Below, piece by piece: positions 1 to 13,638 of a DNA stretch of 64,000 nucleotides. How positions within the stretch are numbered: position 1 is the first letter of the stretch; every line of letters begins with the position of its first letter. Origin of the DNA: Gaertneriomyces semiglobifer (taxonomy: Eukaryota; Chytridiomycota; Chytridiomycetes; Spizellomycetales; Spizellomycetaceae); assembly GCA_025558075.1 (NCBI GenBank), contig JAHLKF010000026.1, positions 1 to 64,000 on the forward strand, written 5' to 3'. The notes beneath the pieces were generated by a model. That model worked only from the letters and a program-made list of their open reading frames with translations. It did no database searches and was not told the DNA's origin. The position numbers were made by a program, and so were the translations under genes.

Positions 1-53
1 GGCTGCCTGTTCACCATTCTCCTAATCTGGCGCTCGTCAGCACCTTGATTCAT
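1..53 (-). CDS. Start of a truncated gene at the left edge, possibly bZIP-like
   Basis: An ATG on the minus strand (base 53) opens 17 codons that run off the left edge without a stop. The peptide is rich in Arg, Gln and Asn (ending RRMVNRQ), which resembles the start of a bZIP basic region. That is too little to name a family. The following divergent stretch would be its promoter, shared with ATP-citrate lyase. Confidence 0.2.
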   Translation of the reverse strand, partial: MNQGADERQIRRMVNRQ

Positions 54-1045
54 TGCGGAACCATTACTTTCCAACGACGAGTCCCATTGGAGCTAATGCA
101 TAATTAGTGTCAATACCCTAAATTTACTGTCTTTCAGGTTCCCTCATCCATTTCCGGTCATCTTTGGAGGCAATGGGCTGATTTCCCAGGACGGTAGATC
201 GTGGGAACGGGTATTTCCTTTTTTGTCCAAGACCGGCCGGCGGTGGAGTGTCCGAATCGATTGGAGGCTCGGCAGAACGCGAGAACTGAGAAACGTGGAA
301 GTCCAGACGCTGGCGCAGTCACGCTAAGTTGACATCGTCTGATTGACACCAAAGATCTTTTGATGATTGATGGATGATAATGCGGGGAAACGGGTTCTCC
401 AATTGCTGATGAGCGGTGTTCTGCCGTCTGGTCTGGTCTGGTCTGATGTTGATCTCGGTCGCCAAGAATTAGAAGAGCAAAACTCACCATCGTCCAACGA
501 TGGGCAACGAGAGATGGATATTGTGAGGCGTTAATGGAATCCATCCGCTGATCATGCTATGCGTCCTCGGACGTGTGCAATGGAACAACACTTTACTAGC
601 ATTATCGGTATTAATTAATGAATGACTTGTTCGCAAAATGAATGGCCAGCATCGATCATTTGATGCGCCTATTATCCAGATGGTTCTTTACAGCTGCCTG
701 CATTAGTTAACAGCGCAGAGCAGGTTCTCAAATTCGCCAGGGTAATATTAACTCAAGCAGCAATCGAGTCCATCCGCAGCCTGTCCGGGTAAACGACAGA
801 ACTTCAACCTTGACAGCGTTGCATGCCACACCACACCATCGTCGACAACAAGCCGTATCAAATATAAATACAGATAACTATCGATTGCAGCCGCTACTAC
901 AGGAGCCGTCTTTGTTTAAAAGCCGTGCGTTCAACCAAATCACCATTCTCTTGTACCCTTTCATAGCTTGAAAGCGGGTCGTTCTACTCGCGACGATTGC
1001 TCCTTCTGACTGACTTTCACATTACTGCATTTACCATCGACCACC
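54..1045. other. Intergenic region upstream of ATP-citrate lyase
   Basis: About 1 kb with no supportable gene. A 128-codon minus-strand frame (158-544) has no family resemblance and lies in low-complexity sequence. An AT-rich TATA-like stretch (AAATATAAATA) sits near 857-867, roughly 180 nt before the lyase ATG. Pyrimidine-rich runs follow, as in many fungal promoters. Confidence 0.4.
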
Positions 1046-4000
1046 ATGTCAGCTAAAGCTATTCGCGAATTCGACGGGAAGCACATCCTCAACTACTGGC
1101 TCCCACGCCTATCCAAGGCCGATGACACCACCACTTCCAATGATACGTCTACCGCCCCGGCACCGTCGTTCCTTTCCACGCAGACAATGGCCCATCTGGA
1201 CTTTGACATATCCATCAAAGAGCCTCACCTTTTCGAACAACACGTCAAAGACGTCTTCACAAAGACCGAGAGAGAACACGCGTGGTTGAAGGAGACCAAG
1301 CTCGTCTGCAAACCCGACCAATTGATCAAGAGAAGAGGGAAAAATGGCCTACTGGGGATAAATCTTGACTGGGAGAGCGTGAAACAATGGATCGCTCAAA
1401 GAGCAGGGAAACCGGTCACTGTAAGTTGCATGAATGACAAGCGTTTGTGGACGTGGACCCCGTCACTGAAGTTTTATCTTTTTTAGCTCGAAAGCACCAC
1501 CGGCCTCTTACACACATTCATCGTAGAGCCTCTCTGCGTGCACCCGCAAGAGTCAGAATATTACGTCTGTATCAACTCTGTTCGCGACGGTGATTGGATT
1601 TTGTTTACACACGAGGGTGGGGTGGATGTCGGCGACGTTGATACCAAAGCGCGCAAGCTTTTGGTGCAGGTCAACCAGCCTTTCCCCAGCGCGTCCGAGA
1701 TTGAGAATGCTCTACTTCCTGATGTCCCGTCCAAAACACAGAGGACAACGTTAGTTGAGTTCATTACCCGGTTATATGCCGTCTACACCGACCTTCAGTT
1801 CACCTATCTTGAAATCAACCCGCTCGTCGTACTGGAAAAGGAAGGTCAGACCACGCAGGTCTTTTACTTGGACCTCGCTGCCAAGCTTGATCAAACCGCA
1901 GAGTTTGAATGTGGCAAGAAATGGTCCATTGCGCGTGCAAATGCCTACTCTATACCCGGCACCCCTTCTTGGGGCCCTGCCATTGAGTTCCCTGCTCCAT
2001 TTGGTCGCGAGCTGACCAAGGAAGAAGCGTACATTGCGGATCTTGACGCCAAGACGGGCGCCTCTCTAAAGTTGACCGTGCTCAACCCTACTGGCCGCAT
2101 TTGGACAATGGTTGCAGGTGGAGGTGCATCTGTTGTCTACTCCGACGCCATTGCCGCTCTTGGATACGCCCATGAATTAGCCAATTACGGAGAGTACTCT
2201 GGTGCTCCCTCCGAGTCTCAGACATACGAATACTCAAAGACGATCTTAGACTTGATGACCCGTGGCAATCCTCACCCAGAAGGCAAATTCCTGTTTATCG
2301 GTGGTGGTATTGCCAACTTCACGAACGTTGCCGCCACATTCAAGGGTATTATTCGTGCCTTGAAAGAATATCAACGTCTTCTACAACACCACAACGTCAA
2401 GATATACGTTCGCCGTGCTGGCCCCAATTACCAGGAAGGATTGAGGTTAATGCGTAGCGTCGGCGAGAGCCTTGGTGTAGACATTCATGTCTTTGGTCCC
2501 GAAATGCATGTTACTGGCATTGTGCCTTTGGCATTGACTGGTGCCGCGCCTCGCGGCGCTGAGTCTTCGACGGACAGCCCGACGGGAAGCGCCAGCGGTA
2601 GCATCTTGGACATTGCCAATCCTACTCCCGCCAACGGCAGCGAAACGTCATCCGCAAGCAACTCCGCACAAAACGGCAAAGCAAAGAATGGATCCGCAGT
2701 GAGCAGCAAAACCGCCGAATCCGTACCTGCTGGGTTCGTGCCGACCTTCCAGCCCAAAACACGTGCATTCGTCTACGGCATGCAGCCTCGTGCTGTCCAA
2801 GGCATGCTTGACTTTGATTTCATGTGCGGCCGTGAAGCACCATCCGTAGCATGCATGATCTATCCCTTCGGTGGACACCACGTGCAAAAGTTCTACTGGG
2901 GCACAAAGGAAGTTCTCATTCCGGTGTATCCCAGTGTCAAGGAGGCTCAAGAACGGTTCGAGGGCGTTGATGTCGTGGTGAACTTTGCCAGTTGCCGGAG
3001 TGTCTACGAGAGTACCATCGAGATAATGCAATACCCTTCTATCAAGACAATCGCCATCATCGCTGAGGGTGTCCCCGAAAAGCGCGCCCGTCAACTTCTT
3101 CACTTTGCTCGATCAAAGGGGGTGTTGATCATTGGTCCCGCCACCGTCGGTGGAATTAAGCCCGGTAGCTTCAAAATCGGAAACACTGGTGGTATGATGG
3201 ACAATATTGTTTCTTCCAAACTCTACCGCCCTGGCAGCGTCGCTTACGTTTCCAAGAGTGGAGGTATGAGTAACGAGTTGAACAACATCGTTGCGCGTTT
3301 CGCCGATGGTGTGTGGGAGGGTGTTGCGATCGGTGGAGACCGATACCCCGGGTCCACCTTCTTGGACCACTTGCTCCGCTACGAGCAAGACCCCGGTGCC
3401 AAAATTCTTGTCGTTCTTGGTGAGGTTGGTGGCGTGGAAGAGTACGCTGTGGCTCAAGCTGTGCGCGAAGGCAGAATCACCAAACCCGTTGTCGCATGGT
3501 GTATCGGTACTTGCGCTGGAATGTTCGGCACTGAAGTCCAGTTCGGTCACGCAGGAAGCTTTGCTGGAAGCAACGCTGAGACTGCTGAGGCCAAGAACCG
3601 TGGCTTGAAGGCGGCTGGATGTATTGTTCCTGACACCTTTGAGGAAATGCCGAAAGTTCTGCAAGAAGTGTACGAGAAGTTGCTGTGCGATGGCACCATC
3701 TCTAAGCGCAAGGAACCCCCGGTTCCCAAGATTCCCATCGACTACTCCTGGGCACAGGAACTGGGCCTGATTCGTAAGCCTACGTCCTTCATCTCCACGA
3801 TCTCTGATGACAGAGGCCAAGAGCTTCTGTATGCCGGTATATCTATCTCGGAGGTGTTTAAGGAGGATATTGGTGTTGGTGGTGTCTTGTCCTTGCTGTG
3901 GTTCAAGCGCCGCCTTCCACCATACGCCTGCAAGTTCATCGAGATGGTGTTGATGTTGACAGCTGACCATGGCCCAGCTGTTTCTGGTGCCCACAACACC

Positions 4001-4681
4001 ATTGTCACTGCCCGCGCAGGCAAGGATCTTATTTCGTCTTTGATTGGAGGTCTTGTCACTATCGGTGAACGCTTCGGAGGTGCTTTGGATGGAGCTGCGA
4101 AAATGTTTTCTGAAGCCTACGACGCAAATTTGACACCCCAAGAATTTGTTTCGTCAATGCGCAAGCAAAACAAGTTGATTCTTGGCATTGGTCACAAGGT
4201 TAAATCCAGGACCAACCCAGATCTCCGTGTGCAGATTGTCAAAGAGTTTGTGTTGAAGAACTTTGCCAGCTGTGACATTTTCAAGTACGCACTCGAGGTT
4301 GAGAAGATCACCACCAGCAAGAAGGACAACCTTATCCTCAACGTCGACGGTGCGGTTGGTGTCGCATTTGTTGACCTCCTGCGTGGTTCTGGTGCGTTCG
4401 ATGCCAATGAAGCTGAAGAGTATATCAAGATCGGCACGTTGAACGGACTGTTCGTTCTCGGGCGCTCGATTGGCTTCATTGGACACTACCTCGACCAGAA
4501 GCGGTTGAAGCAAGGCCTGTACAGACATCCATGGGATGATATTTCCTACATTACCCCAGAACATGAAACTGGCTCGGATGAAGGGTACGGAGCGACTGGC
4601 GGCAATACTGGCAGGAGCGTAGGCAGAACGATGGGCGATGCTAAGGTCGTGATCAAGAAGGGAGCTGAACGTGGAGCATGA
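1046..4681 (+). CDS. ACLY: ATP-citrate lyase, fused single-chain form
   Basis: Cytosolic enzyme that cleaves citrate with CoA and ATP to acetyl-CoA and oxaloacetate, supplying lipid synthesis and acetylation. Two exons: 1046-1420 and 1487-4681; the 66-nt intron (GTAAGT...TTTTAG) is phase 0. The product is about 1189 aa. Visible in order: N-terminal ATP-grasp/citrate-binding half; a Ser/Ala/Gly-rich linker at about residues 478-545; CoA-ligase-like half carrying the phospho-histidine motif FGHAGS (His about 813); and a C-terminal citrate-synthase-like domain with GIGHKVKS. Animals and many non-ascomycete fungi have this fused form; most ascomycetes split it in two genes. It is somewhat longer than the ~1100 aa animal enzyme, mainly through the linker. 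The start is the first ATG and gives the conserved N-terminus. Confidence 0.96.
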
Positions 4682-5642
4682 GTATTTTCAATTGTTATTT
4701 GGGTTTTAGAAATCGTGTTGTTTATGATCGATGCGTGGTTTTGGGAGGTTGCATACATTGTATAAACTTGTAAATTTCTTTCAATTGATTTGAATGAACC
4801 ATCACAAACAAGATGCTGCTACACGAGAGTGCCTTTTTCCTCTCTGCCATTTTACAACCTGGCGATAGCATGTAGATGGGGATTCCATAACACATACTAC
4901 ACGCGCGAGCACGTACAGCGGAAGTAGTCGGAGTGACGCGTTGGGTGTTAAGCCCTAGCTCTCTCGGCCTGTCGAGGACATTTTTTGTTGTCAGCCATTT
5001 TGGGTTCCTTTTTGACTTTGCGCCTTTTACAGCTTTCTCACTCATAGGCCTCAGGCTCACTGGTGGGCAGCTGGACGGAAGACTACACAAGGACTTATCC
5101 CTACCTTGTCATTCCTTTGGATCCAACTGCTTGGCAAGAATCTCCTGGTTCTCGCTTACCGGTCAAGTTGGTAGCTGTCACTTCCAGTTGGACCGTAGTA
5201 CTGGGAAGATCCTTTGGCACGCTTTCCACTTGAAAGCCACCTGTGGACATTGTAACTAGCGGTCAGCCACCAATACCATTTCGAAATAGTGCTTTACCGC
5301 GGGACATTCACTACCGAAGGCATTGCCGGACCATTCTGCATTTTCCCGAATACCTTTTTCGAAATTTCCCCGAGTTTTGCAGACTTTCGAGCTGGATTGA
5401 GCCTGGTTAGGCTTTTATTACCGGAGTCTTGCAGAAGGGAGGGTCGTCGGATAGTCGAGTACTGTTGAGGTTAGTTGAAACGATTTGCGCACGTCAAATT
5501 TGGCATCAGCAATCGGCCATTGCTCCGTTATGCACATTTGCTTTTATCTGCTAAAGAGTTGAGTGGGCGGCATACTAATCTTGCTGGATGTGGTGTTAGG
5601 CGAACTGTTGCGTCTCATCCCTCGTTCGTGTCCTGAAACCCA
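4682..5642. other. Intergenic region between ATP-citrate lyase and LARP1
   Basis: Holds the lyase 3' UTR and the LARP1 promoter/5' leader. A possible 5'-UTR intron end is seen just upstream of LARP1 (a CTAAT-type branch site near 5574-5580 followed by GGTGTTAG at 5592-5599). The open frames on both strands (4722-5090, 4933-5259) look random. Confidence 0.35.
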
Positions 5643-8600
5643 ATGACCGCATCGGACTCTCTGTCCGTTGACACTGTTGTCGCCGAACCGTCTACTTCCA
5701 CAGTTACACCTACAACCACAGAAAAGCGTACAGCTGGAATGTCTTGGGCGAGCTTGTTATCGAAGGCAGTGACGAGCGAGAGTGCGGGTTCTGTAGGGTC
5801 CTCGCCCGCCGCCGAAGCGTCCAGGGACGTAAAATCACCGACCGCGGATGTCACGAAATCGACACAAGTGATTGCTGAAGCAGCGTCAGATAATGCGGAT
5901 AAGACTGATGATAAGCCTTCAGAGTCTAGCGTTGAGAAAGAAGAGGCAAAAGCACTGCCTGCTCCCCCTCCCAAAGTAAATGTTTGGAAAGTACGCTTGG
6001 AAGAACAGCAGCAAAAGCACGTCGTACCGGAAAGCTCAGACGATTCACAAACCGAACAACAGGTTCAGAAACAGGCGACACAAAAGCCGACCGAGGAACG
6101 TCGGCAACGGCAGTCAGCAAAGGAGAAGGCTCGCAAGGAGCAGGAGGACAAGGATGCAGCTGACGGTTTTGTAAAAGTTCAAAACAAAAAAGTAACCAAA
6201 AAGGATCGTAAAGCTGGTAAGGCTGCCACATCGACACCTTCATCTGCTGCCGCGTCCCCGAAGAAGGCCAAGAGCTCCGCTTCGGATGATTCTTCTGCAT
6301 TAAAGGCTGCGCAAACAGACAAACCGGACAAGGCTGCGGCGCCTGAAGGTGCAGAGGCTAAGCCTGACGTTCCCAAGCCACAAGTCCGGACCGGACCTGT
6401 TGCTGCGAAGGTAAGAGTGTATTTCTTTTTTAGATCTACCTTGTTGATAGCTCACGCAGCCGTGGCTAGATTGTTCAAACTGCTGCAAGAAGTGAGAACC
6501 TTTTGGCGAAGGAGGCCGACACAACACCCGCCCCTACTGCCGCGAATCCTGATCTGTGGCCCACTCTAGGTGCTGTGCCAGCGTCTCCGTCGCGACCTAG
6601 TGCACAAGCAGCCGCCGTACCCGGGAACAGTATTAAGGATGCCCCCGGCGCTGTTGGGAAGAAAGCTGCATGGGCGAAGTTAGATGTGTCTATCCAGTAC
6701 CCCCCTCCTGCTTCAGCCGCCCCGCGTGGTTCTCGAAGTGCGAAGAATGGCTCTCGCCGCTCAGCTGATACCAAGGGCAAGGGTTCATCGGAGTCTTCAG
6801 TATCTCAGAAGGAAGCAAGTGCTAAACATGAAACCAGTAACCTCGCTGGATCATCATCATTATCTACCGACCGACCTCGTGGACGGGGTGGCCGCACTGG
6901 CGGAGGCATCACTACCTCTGCGTCGCGTGACCCCAGACGTGAATCCAACGCATCTGCTGTTTCGACTACATCTAGCACAGCTCTCCCAAATAGCTCATTG
7001 GACCACACTGGACAACCACAATCTATGTTCAATCGCCCCGGTCGCCGTGGGGGCCGTGGAGGACGTGGCCGAGCTGGTTTGCCTCGACCCCGTATGTACA
7101 GTAATTATGGTTACGGCACGGGCGCCGGCTTTGGGTCGATGGCGGCTCAATCGGTCGTGCACCCAAGCTATTATGGTTATGCTGACGATGGCGCTGAACT
7201 TGAGACAGTCAAGCACTGGATCCGTACACAAGTGGAATTCTATTTCTCCGTGGAGAACCTTTGCCGCGATATTTATTTCCGTCGTCAAATGGATCCTACA
7301 AATGGATGTGTACCAATTGGGCTTATTGCTGGATTCAACCGCGTTAAAGCTCTTATTACCATGGTCAAGGAGAAAGCCATCACACATTCACTCGCGTTGC
7401 ATCGTCCGCCTACTTCTCCCACTAGTCCATCAGCCGTCCAGGGTGAGATCGATGTGCCTGATGTTGAAAGCCCAAGCTGGACAGATGAGCTCGTGCGTAG
7501 CGCCTTATCTGGGAGCGAGGTTGTCGAAGTGTTCATCAATGCGCAGGGTCAATCGTGCGTGCGTCGGAAGGAAAATTGGGAGTACTGGCTTCTGCCGCCA
7601 GAGAGCCCACCGGTGGAGTCGTCGTCAGTATCGCCAATGGCTGCCACGCCTTCCGCAGCGTCCGCTCAAACTCCTGCTGCCGCCCCGTCTACACTATTAA
7701 CTCCTCCTCATTCACCTTCTGACGCCCCCACAACTTCCGAGATATCTGCGCCTGCTACCACTGAGACCGGCCACCCAAACGGGGTTAGCCCAGCCACAAG
7801 AGCTGGGCGAACAGTTGAAACCGGCGACGTCCTGGAGAGCGACGAAGGCTGGGAGAAGGCCGTTCCCAGGAGGCGGCAAAGTCGAGTTCGGAACAGTGAA
7901 AAAGCCGCAGGCCTGACGCCATCTTCCAGCAGAAGTGGCAGTTATGGGGTAGTAGTGGAGGAGAGCAGTGAGGGTGATGATACCGAAGAGTGGGTAAATG
8001 GCCGGAGTGGGCGGCGTAGATTCAGTAACGCTGGCTTCCATGCATCCATCCCACAACTTCCGTCCGACACTGCGGTGAGCGAGAGCGAGAATAGCGACGA
8101 TGAGGATCCAGACATCGTTGTGGTTGCTCGTCATATTCCCATCACCCAACTCAATGGTGATGTCAATGGCGTCAACGGTATTGTTCACAGCGACGATTAT
8201 GACTCTTCAGACGATTGGCACGATATAGATGATGACGACGTTGATGCGTTGTTAATTGTTACGAAGAGAAGTGATGATATGGACATCATCACCATTGCAC
8301 CGCAACCGCAGGCGGGCACTGCTCCCGGAACAACCGTCAGACCAACTGCGTCCGAACTACATGCCGCTGTTTTCCAGCAATCGCATCCTCCAAACCTTCC
8401 TCCCCGCAAGCACGCCACTGCCCCGTTTGACAGAAGCCGTGCGGATCAAGAGATCAACGAGATCATCAATGAGGGGCTATACTACTACGAGCACGACTAC
8501 CTTACGCCGAAGAAACCCAGGAGCAAAGTATTCAGTGTCAGCAATGAAGAGTTCCGCGAGCTGCAGGAAGGCATGTACAGTCCGAAACCACAGGCCAACG

Positions 8601-9603
8601 GGTCATCGTACTTTGATGTGAGCAAGCAGCAGAAACAAGCACACACCAACGTTGAAGCGGCTCAACCCAAGCCCATTAAGACCCCTCGCCGTTACTGGGA
8701 GAGTGCTACTAGTGCGAGTCCTCCCGTAGGTTATCTCATGGGCGCTCTGGAAGCTGGCCTTGGAACGTCTCCGTTAGAAGGCAAGCAACATCTGACTGTT
8801 CCTGGGTCTAAGCCAGCTGGTAATGGCAAGAATGCGGTCAATGGAAGTGGCCAGGCGAGAAGTTTCAAGGAATTTCCCTCTTTCCAACACCCAAGTTACG
8901 AGCTGCTAAAGGAGAACGGGTTTGTACAACAGAAGTACTCGAAGTACCACGGAAAAGCCTTGAACGGTATGTATATAATGATGTTATAAGGACTGCTGCG
9001 TGTCACAGAGACTGATTAGGGCTTGTTGCAGAACGCAAACGTTTAGGGCCAGGAAAGTCCCCAGAAATGAACACCTTATATCGGTTCTGGTGTCATTTCT
9101 TACGTGATCACTTCAACGGCCGCATGTACAATGAGTTCCGTCGTTTGGCAGCGGAAGATGCTGCAGCGAACTACCGTTATGGTTTGGAGTGCTTGTTCCG
9201 CTTTTACTCATATGGATTGGAAGCGAAATTCCGCAAAGATCTCTTTGCCGACTTCCAGGAGGAGACTGTGCAGGATTATAATAGCCGGGGAGAGTTGTAC
9301 GGATTGGAGAAGTTCTGGGCTTATTTATTTTATCGGAAGGACAAACTGAAGCGTCCGGATATTGACGACATGGTTCGTCCAGAGTTACGGGAAGCTCTTC
9401 AAAAATACCGCACCGTGGAAGACTTTAAGAAGGACCCGCGCCGGAATCGCCGGACACAGGTTGGGAAAAAACAAAAACAGCGTAAAGGGAAGGGCGGCAA
9501 GAAGGATGGGAAGAAGCCCACCGATGTCGCTAAACCTATTGCGGAAGATGAAAGTGGTACTTTGTTTGAGATGGAGATGGAGTTCCCGCCACTTTCAAAA
9601 TAA
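5643..9603 (+). CDS. LARP1: La-related protein 1 (LARP1)
   Basis: RNA-binding regulator of translation. In animals LARP1 binds the cap and 5' end of TOP mRNAs under TORC1 control. Three exons: 5643-6410, 6470-8966 and 9032-9603; introns are 59 and 65 nt and the frames join exactly. The product is about 1278 aa. A long disordered Ser/Ala/Glu/Arg-rich N-terminus includes an RGG-like stretch. The La motif follows at about residues 500-590 ([15 protein letters not shown], then the conserved DIYFRRQMD). After an acidic Ser-rich linker comes the C-terminal DM15 repeat region from about residue 1055 ([17 protein letters not shown] and [10 protein letters not shown]), which defines LARP1 against other La-related proteins. 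A basic tail ends it. Confidence 0.93.
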
Positions 9604-10070
9604 GATATTTGAAGAAGAGGATTGATTTGGGGAAGAAGCATAATATTCCGTTTATTGAGATTGCCTGGAGGGAGTGGCGGCTCATTTGCAAGGCGATTTT
9701 TGATGACTCCGGTTCTGTTGCTTGTTATAGAAGTTTCATTATTTCTTTTTTTTTGTACGTCGTTCTCTCGTTATATGGAATCGGCCCACACACTTTTCAA
9801 CAGGGCCCATATTCTGTTTATATTCAAACAATGTCAAAAAAGTGTCAAAAAATAGCTGTGTCTGAGTCACAAAGTCCACGGAGTCGGTGACTTAACAACC
9901 GATCCATTATCGTGTTGAATACGAAGGAAAATTAAAGTTTGTGAGTATAAATAAAAGGACCGTCGCAGCATTGACCCAACCACAGACAGGACGTGGGAAC
10001 GAGACATCGATGGTTGCCTGTAGCGTAAATGGTTTCGGTGACTCAGTGTATTTATTAAAAGATACCAACC
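9604..10070. other. Intergenic region, LARP1 3' end and ENA ATPase promoter
   Basis: No gene seen. T-rich 3' UTR sequence of LARP1 is followed by the ENA ATPase promoter with a TATA-like element at 9946-9957. Confidence 0.4.
9946..9957 (+). promoter_or_regulatory. TATA-like element of the ENA-type ATPase gene
   Basis: TATAAATAAAAG about 115 nt upstream of the ATG at 10071, a usual distance for a fungal TATA box. Sequence match only. Confidence 0.45.
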
Positions 10071-13000
10071 ATGCAATACCACACGGAGGAAGTTGAGAAG
10101 GTTGCTCAGGAATTCAGCACTTCGCTTGATACCGGCCTGGCATCTTCGGAAATCCCTACTAGGCTCGAGCGATATGGCTCCAACCAATTGGAGGGTAAGG
10201 AAGGATCAGCATGGATCAAGATTCTCCTTCGACAATTCATTGACCCCATGAATTGGGTTTTCATCGGCTTGGGAGTTGGTGGTTTCGTATTGAAGGATTG
10301 GCCTACTGGGAGCGTATTGGTCACGATTGCGTTTATCAATCTTTACCTGACTTTTTCTCAAGAATATGCCGCTGAAAGGACCCTGGCTGCTTTGCGCAAA
10401 TTGTCCTCTCCTCTTGCGACCGTCATTCGCGACGGAGTTGAACAGCAAATTCCAAGTGTGGATGTTGTTCCAGGAGACGTTGTTGTCATCAATGATGGTG
10501 ATTCCGTGCCCGCCGACTGTCGCCTGTTCTTTGTCAGTAACCTTGAGACGGATGAGGCTCTGCTGACTGGCGAATCAATGCCGGTATCCAAAGCGACCGC
10601 CCGTTTGCAGAAGGACGACGAGGCTCTTGGTGACCGCTTCAACATGGCTTACAGTTCGACGGTTGTCACTCGTGGTCGTGGAATGGGTATCGCTGTTGCC
10701 ACCGGAATGGAAACCCAAATTGGAAAAGTTGCCATCAAGGTGATGAATGACCCAAAATCGGGATCGACCCACATCCAGAAAGCTCTATTTAAGATGTACA
10801 TCTTCCTTCTGGGAGTTGCTGTTACCGGCCTTATCATCGTTATGGCGGTTGCGAAGTTCAAAGTTGACGAGGCTGTCGGTTTATACGCTCTCTCCGCCGC
10901 GCTGAGTGTTCTCCCGGCTGGACTGACCACCGTCCTGACACTTACGCTCGTTTTGGGTGGGAAGGAAATGGCAAGACACCGAGCAGTAGTTAGAAAGCTC
11001 AAGAGTTTGGAGACGCTTGGTAGTGTCACACACATCTTTTCTGATAAAACCGGGACTTTGACCATGGCAAAAATGGTGCTTACCAATGTATGGATTCCTA
11101 CAATTGGCCATTTTTACGTGGAAGGAAATGGAATTGCTCCAGAAGGTCGTGTGTTTATGACGGGCAATGATGCAGTGGAAAGCGTTGTGGAAGCTGAGGG
11201 CAAGTCCGTTGTGGCCTTGCAAAGCATGCCTACCGAATTGAGTACGTTTACCACATGTGCTGCGCTGTGTAATGTTGCTGCGATTGCGGAAGTTCCAGTG
11301 GAGGTAACCGATAAAAATGACAAAGAAGAATCCGTTTTGTGGGCCACATCTGGAAGCCCATCCGAAGTGGCCATCCAAGTCTTCGCGCACAAGCTCAAGA
11401 TGGGTCGACCAGATTTGGAGACATTGACGCCTGGAAAGTCCCGCGTGTGGGAACGCTCAGCGGAATTCCCTTTTGACAGCCGGTTAAAGCGGATGTCTGT
11501 GGTGTACGTCTGCCGACAACGTGGCGACCTCAAAGGTGACGAAGCGATCCCAGTGTCAGCCCATGTATTCACCAAAGGGGCCATAGAGATGATATTGGAT
11601 ATGTGTACCCAGATTGATGTTAAGACACGCACGGATATTATGAGGATCGTCAAAGATTTGGCGTCCCGTGGTTTGCGGGTAATGGGTTTTGCTACGAAAG
11701 AAGTATCACTCTCCGATTTGAAGAATATTGACGACCTCCCTTCTGCCGCTGTACGTGCTTGGAGAGACGAAATCGAAAAGGATTTGAACTTCCTCGGTCT
11801 CTGCTCCATTTATGATCCCCCCAGGCCAGAGTCTCAGAGAGCTGTCAAAGAAGCCCATCAAGCAGGAATTTCCGTGCACATGCTTACCGGAGATCATCGT
11901 GATACCGCTATCGCTATTGCCCATGACATCGGAATTTTGCCCGCACGCGGCTCGATACCTCCGGAGCGAATGGCACAGCTGATAACCACAGGTCCTCAAC
12001 TCGACGCGCTTTCGATTCAAGAGCTCGACGCTCTACCAGCTCTTCCGTTGGTTGTTGCTAGATGTACTCCTGAATCAAAGGTGAAGATTATTGAAGCTAG
12101 CCGCCGAAGGAACTACATCAGTATAATGACGGTAAGGCCGTTGAGATGTGATTACCACGCATGAACAACATCTAACAAGTTTCTCCTTTCAGGGTGACGG
12201 TGTGAACGACTCACCGAGTTTGCGACTGGCCGACGTTGGAGTGGCTATGGGCGGTGGCAGTGATGTCGCTAAAGCCGCTTCGGACCTGGTCCTGTCTGAC
12301 GATAACTTTGCGACTATTATAGTTGCCATCGCCGAGGGACGCCGCATTTATGTAAACATTCAACGCTTTTTGCTCTATTACTGGATTACGCTTCTTTCCT
12401 GCTTCATTATTATAGTGACCAATTTGTGGGTAACCGATCCCGCTGGCGTCACTGTGGCACCACTTACGCCTGTTATTATGATATTTGGATATGCCGTGAT
12501 GACTCCTCCCGCCGGATCCCTCAGCGTACAGAAAGCTCACAAAGATAACATGCGAAAACCTCCGCGTCCTCCAAAGGAATCCCTTTTCAATTCCGAAATT
12601 TTGTGGGATTTATTTTTCTATTCGCTTTTGATGTCAGTTTTGTGCTTGAGTTGCTACTGGGGAATGATTTGGATACCGTACGGCGAGACTGCTACTGGGG
12701 TTGCTGCGACTGGTTGTGACGTTGAATATTCAGAATACGGGTGCAGACATCTCTTCAGTGCCCGCGCGACGCTTATCTTGATGTTCTCGATTGCCGCGTT
12801 CATTCAAGCTATTCATTGCATTTCGTTCCGTGAGGCGGAATTTGGAAGCCGATTTTGGACTACTGTAAAGAACGACAAGACTTGGTGGATATCGCTTCTT
12901 GTGACGCTTGCAGTTTTCTGCGTGTTTGACTATATCGATGTCGTTGCGATTGATGGCTTTGGCATGGCGGCCGTCAATTGGGTTGGATGGGTTCTGGTTA

Positions 13001-13125
13001 TCGGATCGAGCATTGTATTTATTGCTGGCGGTGAGGCGTACAAGGCGTACAAGCGACGTTTTTGGAAGGCTCGCCAAGTGAACAATAACGTGGAAATGGA
13101 GATCTACTCCACTGTACTTGTATAG
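10071..13125 (+). CDS. ENA: Type IID (ENA-type) P-type cation ATPase
   Basis: Membrane pump of the ENA subfamily, which exports Na+/Li+ (sometimes K+) across the plasma membrane of fungi. Two exons: 10071-12131 and 12193-13125, with a 61-nt phase 0 intron splitting the hinge motif just before GDGVND. The product is about 997 aa. It has an N-terminal cation-ATPase domain, TGES actuator motif, the phosphorylated Asp in SDKTGTLT (about Asp325), the TGDH and MTGDGVND motifs, and about ten membrane segments. A C-terminal block with PAGSLSV and the absence of Ca2+-pump-type PEGL in M4 fit ENA better than SERCA or PMR1. The fourth membrane segment reads SVLPAGL. Ion preference cannot be told from sequence. 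Confidence 0.88.
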
Positions 13126-13638
13126 ACGACAGATTGTATCAAATATCATACTGCCCATTGGCTGTGGCTTCCATTCATCGTGATTTGCCTCAGGTGCCTG
13201 TAGCTATTTCTACTTGAACGGCTAGCATGATTTCCGTCGTTCGCTAGTGGAAATTTTTCGGGGCCTTATCTTTTCAACAAGATGCGAGATGCTGTTTTCT
13301 GTCCGATTGGAATCATGGTTGGCTTCAACGACACCAGCAGGTGAGATGACCTAGATGACCCAGGTGAACGACACTAGCAGGCATTGAAAGATGCGTGCAA
13401 GCATTCTTCATTACGCAGTGCGAAAGGGGCATTGTACCGCCATTCCCATTGATTTTTCCTTTTGTAGCAGAACAAGATATAGTGGACAACGCAGATCTGA
13501 ACCAACGCGGTTTTATACCACTGCGCTCGGTGGCACAGCACTGCTGATGTAAGCGTCCCGCAAGACGTGGAGTCGTTCGCTTGCGCTTCCACCAAAAAGC
13601 AGCTGCTACTGGTTAATGTGTGGGCAAGCATACTCATC
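13126..13638. other. Intergenic region with short imperfect direct repeats
   Basis: No gene. Contains two near-identical 14-mers (AACGACACNAGCAGG type) at 13328 and 13368, offset by 40 nt, and small GATGACC repeats between them. It lies directly before the EndoU gene. No start ATG in frame with EndoU is found before 13639. Confidence 0.35.

Noticed and set aside
3113..4141. 342-codon open frame antisense to ATP-citrate lyase
   Set aside because: Lies wholly opposite a well-conserved exon; composition mirrors the coding strand and shows no family resemblance.
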